In this document: one piece after another, positions 18,297 through 25,734 of the stretch
Numbering within the stretch: position 1 is the stretch's first letter
How the letters are laid out: every line of letters begins with the position of its first letter
Assembly: GCA_023429375.1 (NCBI GenBank)
Contig: JAEYVY010000011.1
Coordinates: forward strand, 141,712 to 205,711
DNA from: Bacteroidota bacterium
GTDB taxonomy: Bacteria; Bacteroidota; Bacteroidia; Bacteroidales; Tannerellaceae
Reading direction: 5' to 3'
DNA length: 64,000 nucleotides
The notes under the pieces: generated by a model
Databases searched by the model: none
Told to the model about the DNA's origin: nothing
What the model saw: the letters and a program-made list of their open reading frames with translations, nothing else
Made by a program: the position numbers and the translations under genes

Positions 18297-18866
18297 TCAA
18301 AAGCGAAGTCCCGGCATCAACATCACCAGGATAATCTCTATTATATAAGGGGTCAATAGCACTAAGGCCGACGATATAGCAACAAATTTCATTCGTTCAT
18401 TATCTGCTACCTGCATGTACGGAGCTGCCCCCTCCCAAATAATATAAACTGTATAAAGTACAAATATCTTCAGAAAAAAGAACTCGGGCAGTAAGGCCAA
18501 TACAACTGCCAAAACAAACTGCAATGACGAGGCATAACCAACAAACCGCTGGCATAGCCTTACATCCTTCTCCCGTTTAAACACACTATTCCAAAACTCA
18601 TTCAGGATATAGGCCCCCAAAAAGAATCCCCCCAAAGCTGAGACTAAGGATTTAACAGATGATTTCAAAGCCAACTCCACATCGAATTCCTTGCGGGTAA
18701 ACATAATACCCAAAAAGGCAGCAATAGCAACTAGTGCTATTAAGGGATAAAAATAGTTTGTAAAAAACTTTTCATTATCCTCATGCTGTTCTTCACTAAG
18801 TTCTTTCCACGCCTTTATTGGTTGTGAAATAAGGGCTATCACACACTTAAATATATCCTTATACAT
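18297..18866 (-). CDS. Yip1-like integral membrane protein
   Basis: A 189-residue protein with a short cytosolic N-terminus followed by about five membrane helices (around 42-58, 72-92, 110-150, 160-185). The pattern, including IKAWKELSEEQ near the start and the LNEFWNSVFKREKDV loop, matches Bacteroidota proteins annotated as Yip1 domain. In eukaryotes Yip1 proteins act in vesicle traffic, but the bacterial members have no established role. It is placed between a NigD-like lipoprotein (22-base gap) and smpB (10-base gap). Confidence 0.7.
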   Translation of the reverse strand: MYKDIFKCVIALISQPIKAWKELSEEQHEDNEKFFTNYFYPLIALVAIAAFLGIMFTRKEFDVELALKSSVKSLVSALGGFFLGAYILNEFWNSVFKREKDVRLCQRFVGYASSLQFVLAVVLALLPEFFFLKIFVLYTVYIIWEGAAPYMQVADNERMKFVAISSALVLLTPYIIEIILVMLMPGLRF

Positions 18867-18888
18867 TTACTGTCAGATCTTTAAATTC

Positions 18889-19647
18889 TTACTTTTCAGG
18901 TAATCGAATTGTGTATTGTTGTGATGTCTTCCACGCTGCAGTAGAGTCGCTTTTGATGGCTGAAAGGTATTTTATTCTGAAATTAATACTATCAGCTCCG
19001 GCTGTTTGCTCCAATCCTGCTTGGTTTACTAACAACGAATCTAATGCTAATACATTATATTTAATTTCTTTTTGCGTATTGATGGAGTCACCCACTATAC
19101 GCATATAAATCGTATATACACGGCTTCCTCCTTGTTCCACAGTTGGCGCACTGCTCTTGTCGTATGAAAAGTTGATTTCACCTAGATCGAACTTCATCGT
19201 ATGTTCGGTAAACAGAAACAGATTATTTTCCATCAATAAACTCTTTTCCCGAATTGCAGTAACAATTTTTTCTCCACTCATTACTCTGCTTGTATCAGAT
19301 AGCGTTGATTGCAACTGAGCTTTGTCAATTTTCTCAAACTTCAGACTTTTGACAGTATACATACTATCTTCTTTGCTATTAATATTCAATGGATCCGAAT
19401 AATCCAGAACAAAGTCTGCCAAACCGCAATCGCCAATCTCAATTTCGGCATTATTATTTAAAGTTTCGGAAAGAATTCTATCTCCTCCCTTGAGCATTAG
19501 CATTTTTGTATTATTAGCCCCAAGCTTGACAACTGCCGGCTGAGAAGCCAATGTAATTTCATTCCCTCCCTCATCCAGACATGAAGCCATGAATAATGGG
19601 AAAAACAACAATAGAAGTCCGTATATCAAATCTTTACTTTTCATCAC
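18889..19647 (-). CDS. NigD-like lipoprotein 1
   Basis: A 252-residue lipoprotein: a hydrophobic signal ends in MASC (Cys23) and acidic residues follow (LDEGGNE), which favours surface display in Bacteroidota. It resembles the NigD-like family (OB-like N-terminal part and a beta-sandwich C-terminal part) and shares its layout and C-terminal end (INFRIKYLSAIK then AWK) with the lipoprotein at 19816-20583, so the two look like diverged paralogues. The function of the family is unknown. It is first in the operon ending with metH and has its own promoter. The family name is my recognition from overall pattern, not from a search. Confidence 0.6.
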   Translation of the reverse strand: MMKSKDLIYGLLLLFFPLFMASCLDEGGNEITLASQPAVVKLGANNTKMLMLKGGDRILSETLNNNAEIEIGDCGLADFVLDYSDPLNINSKEDSMYTVKSLKFEKIDKAQLQSTLSDTSRVMSGEKIVTAIREKSLLMENNLFLFTEHTMKFDLGEINFSYDKSSAPTVEQGGSRVYTIYMRIVGDSINTQKEIKYNVLALDSLLVNQAGLEQTAGADSINFRIKYLSAIKSDSTAAWKTSQQYTIRLPEK

Positions 19648-19687
19648 GCTATCTTTAAAAGACTTTACAATTTTAATAAGTTGAGTA

Positions 19688-19695
19688 CAAAGTTA
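19688..19695 (-). promoter_or_regulatory. -7 promoter element of the metH-ending operon
   Basis: TAACTTTG on the minus strand, 40 bases before the lipoprotein start and immediately after the terminator of the preceding unit. Confidence 0.6.
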
Positions 19696-19699
19696 ATAA

Positions 19700-19735
19700 A
19701 AAAGAGAACAACCGGGTAAGCGGTCATTCTCTTTT
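19700..19735 (-). terminator. Terminator after the sigma factor operon
   Basis: Arms AAAAGAGAA (19700-19708) and TTCTCTTTT (19727-19735) pair, with an inner ACCG/CGGT extension around a six-base loop. It lies 80 bases past the stop of NigD-like lipoprotein 2 and, read leftward, is followed by a T-rich run. Confidence 0.7.
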
Positions 19736-19815
19736 CTTCATTTGAATAACTAAGTATTCCTTATGTTAATGTGAAAACGATAGTTTACTAATAGTAAGCT
19801 TACAATGACAATTTT

Positions 19816-20583
19816 TTATTTAGTTTCCGGGAAAGTGTAAGACATCATTTCAGTAGCTTTCCAAACTGGTTTTGTCTTACTTTCATTTAAACTATTTACA
19901 TAATTAATTTTGAAATTAATTTTTTTGCTGCCTGCAGCTTGTTCTTTGCGTCCAATTGTCTGAAAGAAAGGAGCCATGTTATAGGCATTTACGATAGCCT
20001 GATCTTTTACAGGAGATTCACCTTCTTTGGTCTTAATCACTCTCAGATATAAATTATATACTTTCTCTCCATTCTCCATTACTGGCTCTTGTGCTTCGTT
20101 AAATGACAAATCATAACTATGTTCTTGTTTTGTCTTAATGTCCTTGAGTAATACTCCAAAGAATAATCTGTCTTTTGTAAACTCCCAAACAGCAGCTGCT
20201 TCAGAAACAAGTTGTTCATTTGCATCAACCTGAGTTGTATCTGTCAGAAATCGAGTAGCATAATAATTAGAAGCAATTGGTTCGTAATAATCTACAGTAA
20301 CGGTAGCATAGCCTTTTGTTGCCCAATCGGCATTTTCAGGAATATCTTGATCCCATACAAAATGGAAATAACAACAGTCACCATTTTCAATGGAATAATC
20401 TGAATTAATTGTCGGAGAGTAAAACTTAACAGAATTATCACCTGTGTTGATCAATTTCTTTGTGCCATTAAATTCAACCACACCGTAAGCATAACCACTA
20501 CTCTGATTACTGCCTTCACCAAGACATGAGGTCATTATTAATCCACAAATCGCCACCAGGCCACCAAGTAAAAAGTTTTTCAT
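19816..20583 (-). CDS. NigD-like lipoprotein 2
   Basis: A 255-residue lipoprotein (signal ending MTSC, Cys20, followed by LGEGSNQ). It is related to the lipoprotein at 18889-19647: same length class, a central YNLYLRVIKTKEG strand where the paralogue has YTIYMRIVGDS, and similar C-terminal INFKINYVNSLNES then VWKATEM. It starts 37 bases after the barrel gene and ends before a terminator, so it is the third gene of the sigma factor operon. It may be the surface or periplasmic partner of that system. The NigD-like assignment is tentative and gives no activity. Confidence 0.6.
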   Translation of the reverse strand: MKNFLLGGLVAICGLIMTSCLGEGSNQSSGYAYGVVEFNGTKKLINTGDNSVKFYSPTINSDYSIENGDCCYFHFVWDQDIPENADWATKGYATVTVDYYEPIASNYYATRFLTDTTQVDANEQLVSEAAAVWEFTKDRLFFGVLLKDIKTKQEHSYDLSFNEAQEPVMENGEKVYNLYLRVIKTKEGESPVKDQAIVNAYNMAPFFQTIGRKEQAAGSKKINFKINYVNSLNESKTKPVWKATEMMSYTFPETK

Positions 20584-20620
20584 TTGTTTTAAATTTATAC
20601 GTTAATATATGTTGTTTCTA

Positions 20621-21862
20621 TTAAAATCCTAATCGCAAACCGACACTCAGATTGACATTAAATGGTTTTTCGGAATGAATAGTTTGAATCGTTGTTCCAT
20701 TATCAAAATAATAACTTCCCCCAACTTCAACAAATGCATTCAGATAGCGCCACAAAGGATAAGAAACTCCGGTTCCGGCATTAACCGACCAATACCACTC
20801 ATCCATCTTGACATCATACTTCAAAGGCTCGCCCATCTTCTGATTATTTGTATATCTGAATTCTTGAAGATTACCTGCAACGTTCACTTCAGCCTTAAAG
20901 CCTGCTGACGCATACCACATGAATTTATTAAATTCAGCAATTTTATAGGCCAACGATACAGGTACACCGACAAAATGAAGGCGTTGTTTCGTTTTTGAGC
21001 TGTAAACACCGTTTGTCTTCCATTCGGACAGCAAGTAAGAATAGCTCACCCCGGCCATCAAATACCAACGGGGTGTCAGCATATAACTGGCTGAAAGTCC
21101 AAAAGATATTGGCTGACTATGTTTAATATCGGTCTTTGGGGTTTCGGCTGACTTATCAACAATTGAATTCAAGAAATCCAATTGCGGATTTTCTATTTCT
21201 GTATTCCTGAATGCATACATATTCGCCGCTGAACTCGTACCGGTGGTCAGACTTCCTGCTCCCATTCCAAAATTCCAGCGTTTTATTTTTTCTTTCTTCT
21301 GAACAGGCATGCTTTCTTCAAGTGAAAGTAACTCATTCGTTTCATCGATAGTTGCACTCCTGAAGGTTTTCGTTTCTGCTTCTTGACTAGCCTGATCTCC
21401 ATTTTCATCTGCATCAGCTAGTATTTCCGGCTCTTCCATCTGTTCAACCGGTTCTTGAATAACCATAACAGGAATTGATTCGACTGTCAAAATAGAAGGT
21501 TTTGCTGTTTGCACCTTCGCTACTACTGGCTTAGCAGGCTCTGATAGTGTTGTTGTAATCGAATATTCTTGTTCTTCCCAGCCCGTCTTCAATTCATCTG
21601 TCTTTTGTTCAATTTCTTTTACTAAAAGAGGATCTACTGGTTCATCACGAAGAATAAAGACCGTACCACTCAAAATCAGAAGAGCGATTGCAGCAGCAGC
21701 ACTCCACCACTTCCATCTGGTTGATGCGGGAAGCATGATTGGTTGCTTATTCAAACGACCTTCTATCTTATCCCAAACATCATCAGGTAGAGCATCCGCT
21801 TCGAAATCATACAATTTCGAACGAAATAAATCATCAATATTATCTCTATCTTCTGTTTTCAT
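20621..21862 (-). CDS. Inner-membrane anchored protein with C-terminal outer-membrane barrel, candidate anti-sigma/sensor
   Basis: A 413-residue protein with three parts. Residues 1-50 are cytoplasmic and carry DDLFRSKLYDFE and PDDVWDKIEGRL, a motif common at the start of Bacteroidota proteins encoded beside ECF sigma factors. Residues 53-71 (WWSAAAAIALLILSGTVF) are a single membrane helix. Residues 72-195 are a Pro/Glu/Thr-rich linker. Residues 196-413 show alternating strands of an outer-membrane barrel (FGLSASYMLTPRWYLMAGVSYSY, AFVEVGGSYYF, end LSVGLRLGF). Its start is three bases after the sigma factor stop. The layout suggests an anti-sigma factor reaching across the periplasm to its own barrel; this is inference. 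No cleavable signal peptide is seen. Confidence 0.7.
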   Translation of the reverse strand: MKTEDRDNIDDLFRSKLYDFEADALPDDVWDKIEGRLNKQPIMLPASTRWKWWSAAAAIALLILSGTVFILRDEPVDPLLVKEIEQKTDELKTGWEEQEYSITTTLSEPAKPVVAKVQTAKPSILTVESIPVMVIQEPVEQMEEPEILADADENGDQASQEAETKTFRSATIDETNELLSLEESMPVQKKEKIKRWNFGMGAGSLTTGTSSAANMYAFRNTEIENPQLDFLNSIVDKSAETPKTDIKHSQPISFGLSASYMLTPRWYLMAGVSYSYLLSEWKTNGVYSSKTKQRLHFVGVPVSLAYKIAEFNKFMWYASAGFKAEVNVAGNLQEFRYTNNQKMGEPLKYDVKMDEWYWSVNAGTGVSYPLWRYLNAFVEVGGSYYFDNGTTIQTIHSEKPFNVNLSVGLRLGF

Positions 21863-21865
21863 TTT

Positions 21866-22393
21866 TCAATGCAATGCATTAACTCTTTTTTGTAACATTT
21901 GTCTGGCTCTTGTAAACTGTGATCGGGAAGTACTCTCTGTAATATTCATTAATTCAGCTATTTCTTTATGAGAATACCCTTCAATAGCAAACAAGTTAAA
22001 GACCGTCCGAAAGCCAGGTGGCAGCTCATGAACTAACTGCATAAGTTCATCTGCCGTCATCGATGAAATCACCGAACTGTCTGGCTGGACTAACTCAGCG
22101 GTATTGTCCAAATCTGTTGCATCACGTAGCACATCCGTTTTCCGCAAAAACTCTAATGCGGTATTTACAAAGATCTTACGAATCCAACCTTCAAAAGAGC
22201 CCGTTCCAGAATAGGAATCCAAACTTGAAAAGACTTTTACAAACCCATCTTGCAACAAGTCTGAGGCAGTTTCCTTATCGTTCACATAGCGATAGCAAAC
22301 TCCCATCATCTTGCGAGCAAACCGGTTGTATAATTCTTTTTGTCCGATTCGGTCTCCCTTCCTACAACTTTCTATCAGTTGTTTTTCGTTCAT
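21866..22393 (-). CDS. ECF-type RNA polymerase sigma factor
   Basis: A 175-residue ECF sigma factor. Region 2 spans about 8-75 (ELYNRFARKMMGVCYRYVNDKE, ASDLLQDGFVKVFSSL, FEGWIRKIFVNTALEFLRK) and region 4 spans about 115-170 (LPPGFRTVFNLFAIEGYSH then KEIAELMNITESTSRSQFTRAR, the DNA-binding helix-turn-helix). It is first in an operon with the membrane-anchored barrel protein and a NigD-like lipoprotein. No TAnnTTTG element is evident upstream, which would fit a non-housekeeping, perhaps self-activated, promoter in 22394-22518. Confidence 0.93.
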   Translation of the reverse strand: MNEKQLIESCRKGDRIGQKELYNRFARKMMGVCYRYVNDKETASDLLQDGFVKVFSSLDSYSGTGSFEGWIRKIFVNTALEFLRKTDVLRDATDLDNTAELVQPDSSVISSMTADELMQLVHELPPGFRTVFNLFAIEGYSHKEIAELMNITESTSRSQFTRARQMLQKRVNALH

Positions 22394-22518
22394 CTAGTCA
22401 ATTTTCTACAACTTCTCTATTAAGAGAGTGTACATTTTTAAGATGTGAATGGTTTATTAAACGCTGCATATGAAATACATTTTTTGTAAAAAAATCTTCA
22501 TACATCTCGTCTAACAAA

Positions 22519-22545
22519 GCAAAGCCTCTGATATAGAGGCTTTGC
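22519..22545 (-). terminator. Terminator after the metal cluster
   Basis: Perfect 11-bp stem (GCAAAGCCTCT at 22519-22529, complement at 22535-22545) with a five-base loop, 34 bases past the HMA gene stop. Read leftward it is followed by TTTGTT. Confidence 0.65.
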
Positions 22546-22579
22546 AAATATAAAGATTATACAGAAAAATTCACAGGTG

Positions 22580-22897
22580 TTACTGCTTTTTGTCTTCTTG
22601 GCTTTCGTCCGACACGACTACATCATACCCTATTTTCTTAAAGGCAGCAGCCAACTGTTCTGGTGTAGTCTTTTCCGTATTGTATGTCACTTTTGCGGTT
22701 TTGTCCTTCAAGCTACATCTCAGGTCGGTCACTCCTTTTTCAAAAGCGATATTCTTTTCGATCTTTTTGATGCAGTTCTGACAATGAATATTCTCTACAA
22801 GGAACGTTACTGTTTCTTTCTTTTTTGTTTTGTCTTGCGCAATAGCTATTGAGCTGGCAAAGAACACGCAGAATAATGCTAAAATTAATTGTTTCAT
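22580..22897 (-). CDS. Exported heavy-metal-associated (HMA) domain protein
   Basis: A 105-residue protein with a cleavable signal peptide (SSIAIAQ, about residue 21) and one HMA fold. The metal site is HCQNC (Cys39 and Cys42); TFLVENIHCQNCIKKIEKNI and AAFKKIGYDVVV are characteristic. HMA proteins with this site carry Cu(I) and related ions; being exported, this one would work in the periplasm as a chaperone or sequestering protein. It follows the TonB-dependent receptor by 19 bases, so uptake or sensing of copper-like ions is the likely theme. The metal itself cannot be read from the sequence. Confidence 0.88.
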   Translation of the reverse strand: MKQLILALFCVFFASSIAIAQDKTKKKETVTFLVENIHCQNCIKKIEKNIAFEKGVTDLRCSLKDKTAKVTYNTEKTTPEQLAAAFKKIGYDVVVSDESQEDKKQ

Positions 22898-22916
22898 AAT
22901 ACTTAGTTTTTGTTTA

Positions 22917-25139
22917 TTAATCTCTACTCAAATTAAAGCGGAACCCAAGATAAATCTTTCGTCCGTGTACAGGTCCCCAAACCATGGTCCCGTCAAAATT
23001 GTCCCCTCTGGGATTATGCGCGTCAATAATCGGATTCTTCTGCTCGAAATCAAAAATATTTTCCGATCCGAGATAGACAGACCAGGTACGGAAATAACGG
23101 GTCACTTGCCCATTCACAATTGTGAATGCATCAAATGTTTTATCCCATAAAGGCTGAGTTGCGTCCGGTTCGGGCAATCGTCCACCGCCGTTAAACTGTC
23201 CCGTCAAGTCAAACTGCCACTTTTTCAGCGGTGTCTGGTAAGAAGCTGTAAGCAATCCCTTATAGTCACTCACCAACGGTTTCTTCAGGCGGTATAATTC
23301 ACCGTTATCCTTCTGATAGTCCGTCTTAGCATCTGTATATCGATAAGCAGCTGTCAGCGTAAAGCCTCTGAAAAACGGATAAGTAGCCTCAACCTGCAGA
23401 CTGTTAGAATAAGATTTACCAGTCAGATTATAAAAGCTAACAGCATGTGGATCACTATCCACATCGACCACCATCTGTTTCAAAAAGTCAGTATAATACC
23501 ATTCGCCATTCAATGTCAGTTCTTTTCCAAATAGTGGAATATAAAAGGACAAATTCAGACCTGTATTCCACGCTTCTTCTTGATTCAGGTTATCGGCGAT
23601 CTTCATCTTACGGCTACTTGAGAGCAGGAAATTATTTTCGGCAAGCACATTAGCCGTCCGGAAACCTTTACCTGCAGAGGCACGTACATGAAACCAGTCA
23701 AACGGATTATACTTAATATGTACGCGTGGCGTAACAAAGAAATCATAAAGTGAACTATAATCAGCTCTGACACCGCCAAGCAAAATCAATTTATCATTCA
23801 GATTATAGGTGTACTGCACATAGGCACCGGGCACTGTCTCTTTACGGTTGTATGCCGTACGCAAACCATCAAGCGTAATATTCTCATCAAAACCGTCATA
23901 ATTCAAGCTAAACCCGGTGCTCAAGGAGTGCTGTTTCGAAAATTCCTTTTCGTACATCAGGCTGGCATACAGGTTCTTTTGATAAACATTATACGGTGAT
24001 TTGTCATAATCAGACAATTGCTGATGATACGAACCGGAAAGAATCAAAGCAATACTTTCCACCTTTTCCGGATTCAGGATAAAAGCCTGTTTGGTAAACA
24101 GTTCTGCACGGTCTGTATTAAATTGAATTCGATAGGGATCGTGTTCATCATGCCCCGAATGATTCGTCTGCCCACCTATGCGGTCTTCATGCAGATATCT
24201 CACACCATATTGAGACACATAATTACCTGACATATAATGCCAACGGTTCATCAGGTTCACCTGTTCCTTCAGCGGGAGATCCAAAAATCCATCTCCATTA
24301 TCATCATGCTGGTTGTTGTCTTTTGAATAGTGAACAAACAGGCCGGTAGACAATTTATCATTTACATGCCATGATGCATCGGCATTTGCTTCATAGCGCT
24401 GAGCATCACTCAGAAACAAATTAGCCGAAAAAATATCCGCCGTAGGTGGTTTCTTGAATTCTACATTTATTTGTCCGGCCAAAGCTTCATAACCATTCTT
24501 TACAGACGATGTTCCTTTCGAAACCTGAATGCTTTCCATCCATGTGCCGGGAATATAATCTAAGCCATATAAAGAGGCAGCCCCACGGAAATTCGGATAG
24601 TTTTCTGTCAACATCTGCACATAAGTACCGGCAAGCCCCAGCAGTTTAATCTGTCTGGCACCTGTAGCCGCATCCGAGTAGGATACATCAACTGAAGGAT
24701 TGGTTTCAAAACTTTCTGCCAGATTACAGCACGCTGCTCTGAGCAATTCATCGTAGGTTATCTTTTGCGTTTGCAATACACTGGTGCGCGATGCAATCGT
24801 TCCGGCTCTTCTTTCGCTTACCACCACTTCTTGCAGCTCAATCTCTCCTTTCAGAAATATATTGATTTCTTCATCAGAATCATTTACTTCCACTATAGCA
24901 GGCGTATATCCGATATAACTGGCCACTAACTTCTTTTCACTGGCCACACGGTTGAGTTCAAAACGTCCGTCAAGGTCTGTCGTCGTTCCTTTACGGCTTT
25001 TTTCCCAATAGACATTAGCCCCTATAACGGGTTGGTTTTCTCCGTCCAACACACGGCCGGAAATTTTCTTGGCACCCATAGCTGCCGAAGTGAAAGAGAT
25101 TAATATAAGGAAAATGGTTAATAATCTTATATTCAACAT
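22917..25139 (-). CDS. TonB-dependent receptor, probably metal-related
   Basis: A 740-residue outer-membrane receptor. I start at ATG 25139 (MLNIRLLTIFL), which gives a clean signal peptide; the frame extends 24 codons further without one. After the signal comes a carboxypeptidase-regulatory-like domain (ISGRVLDGENQPVIGANVYW), a plug with an unusual double Cys (LLRAACCNLAESFETNPSVDV), then a 22-strand barrel ending FNLSRD. A His-rich loop (TNHSGHDEHDPYR) could contact metal. Receptors of this CCNL type often lie beside HMA and Cys-rich small proteins in Bacteroidota, as here. The substrate is not proven. Confidence 0.85.
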   Translation of the reverse strand: MLNIRLLTIFLILISFTSAAMGAKKISGRVLDGENQPVIGANVYWEKSRKGTTTDLDGRFELNRVASEKKLVASYIGYTPAIVEVNDSDEEINIFLKGEIELQEVVVSERRAGTIASRTSVLQTQKITYDELLRAACCNLAESFETNPSVDVSYSDAATGARQIKLLGLAGTYVQMLTENYPNFRGAASLYGLDYIPGTWMESIQVSKGTSSVKNGYEALAGQINVEFKKPPTADIFSANLFLSDAQRYEANADASWHVNDKLSTGLFVHYSKDNNQHDDNGDGFLDLPLKEQVNLMNRWHYMSGNYVSQYGVRYLHEDRIGGQTNHSGHDEHDPYRIQFNTDRAELFTKQAFILNPEKVESIALILSGSYHQQLSDYDKSPYNVYQKNLYASLMYEKEFSKQHSLSTGFSLNYDGFDENITLDGLRTAYNRKETVPGAYVQYTYNLNDKLILLGGVRADYSSLYDFFVTPRVHIKYNPFDWFHVRASAGKGFRTANVLAENNFLLSSSRKMKIADNLNQEEAWNTGLNLSFYIPLFGKELTLNGEWYYTDFLKQMVVDVDSDPHAVSFYNLTGKSYSNSLQVEATYPFFRGFTLTAAYRYTDAKTDYQKDNGELYRLKKPLVSDYKGLLTASYQTPLKKWQFDLTGQFNGGGRLPEPDATQPLWDKTFDAFTIVNGQVTRYFRTWSVYLGSENIFDFEQKNPIIDAHNPRGDNFDGTMVWGPVHGRKIYLGFRFNLSRD

Positions 25140-25230
25140 AATTATTCTTTTAAAATGATTTGGATTTAATACATAACAGAATGAGAAGTGAATAGTCATC
25201 CACCTCTTCAATGTTCAATAAATTCTTAAA

Positions 25231-25668
25231 TCAAATTAAAAGAGTTGTAAGTAAGGTCAAGTACTCCCGAGGAGAGAGTAAGGGCGGGGGATCGTCCACA
25301 TAAGATAAGACAAGCGGTGAAGCGTTGTGGGTCAACAAATCCAAAGTAGATAGAGTAAACACAAAGTCGGCAATAACCGGAAGTTGAACCAATGTACGAT
25401 CATTTTCCAATGAGGTCCATTTGAACTCCACGCGTTCAATACCGCAATCATGTGCACCATCTACAACCGCATCAAAGGCAAACATATCCATTCCTGCCTG
25501 ATGACTATCTTCATGTGCTGACGCACAACAAGATTTCTGCAGTGAAACGTCTAGCCCGGTATTAAAACAGTTTTCACAACAAGCAGTCACCCAATTCACT
25601 CCTGCCCCACCGTAAAATATCAATCCGGCGAGTAAAGCAATTAGCGAATATTTGAAAAACTGTTTCAT
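25231..25668 (-). CDS. Small exported Cys-rich protein, HYC_CC_PP-like
   Basis: A 145-residue protein with an N-terminal hydrophobic segment and six cysteines: C30, C31, C34, C47, C48 and C75. The order (early Cys group, KSCC, then DPPPLLSPREYL and a hydrophobic end) resembles the small Bacteroidota family known as HYC_CC_PP, though the HYC motif itself is not conserved here. Members commonly sit next to TonB receptors and HMA proteins, and the cysteines suggest metal binding. I start at ATG 25668 rather than the GTG at 25716, because the latter would place a promoter element inside the gene. It is 91 bases upstream of the receptor start. Confidence 0.6.
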   Translation of the reverse strand: MKQFFKYSLIALLAGLIFYGGAGVNWVTACCENCFNTGLDVSLQKSCCASAHEDSHQAGMDMFAFDAVVDGAHDCGIERVEFKWTSLENDRTLVQLPVIADFVFTLSTLDLLTHNASPLVLSYVDDPPPLLSPREYLTLLTTLLI

Positions 25669-25674
25669 ACAAGG

Positions 25675-25682
25675 CAAAAATA
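25675..25682 (-). promoter_or_regulatory. -7 promoter element of the metal cluster
   Basis: TATTTTTG on the minus strand matches TAnnTTTG and ends only six bases before the ATG at 25668, so the transcript might be leaderless. A TTTG lies 15 bases further upstream. It would uncouple the metal genes from the preceding hydrolase genes. Confidence 0.45.
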
Positions 25683-25734
25683 GCGTTCTTTGGTATACAA
25701 ATGAATATCCAAACACTATTTAACTAATTCTAAA

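Noticed and set aside
25140..25211. N-terminal extension of the TonB receptor (24 codons)
   Set aside because: The extension would bury the signal peptide; ATG 25139 gives a normal signal.
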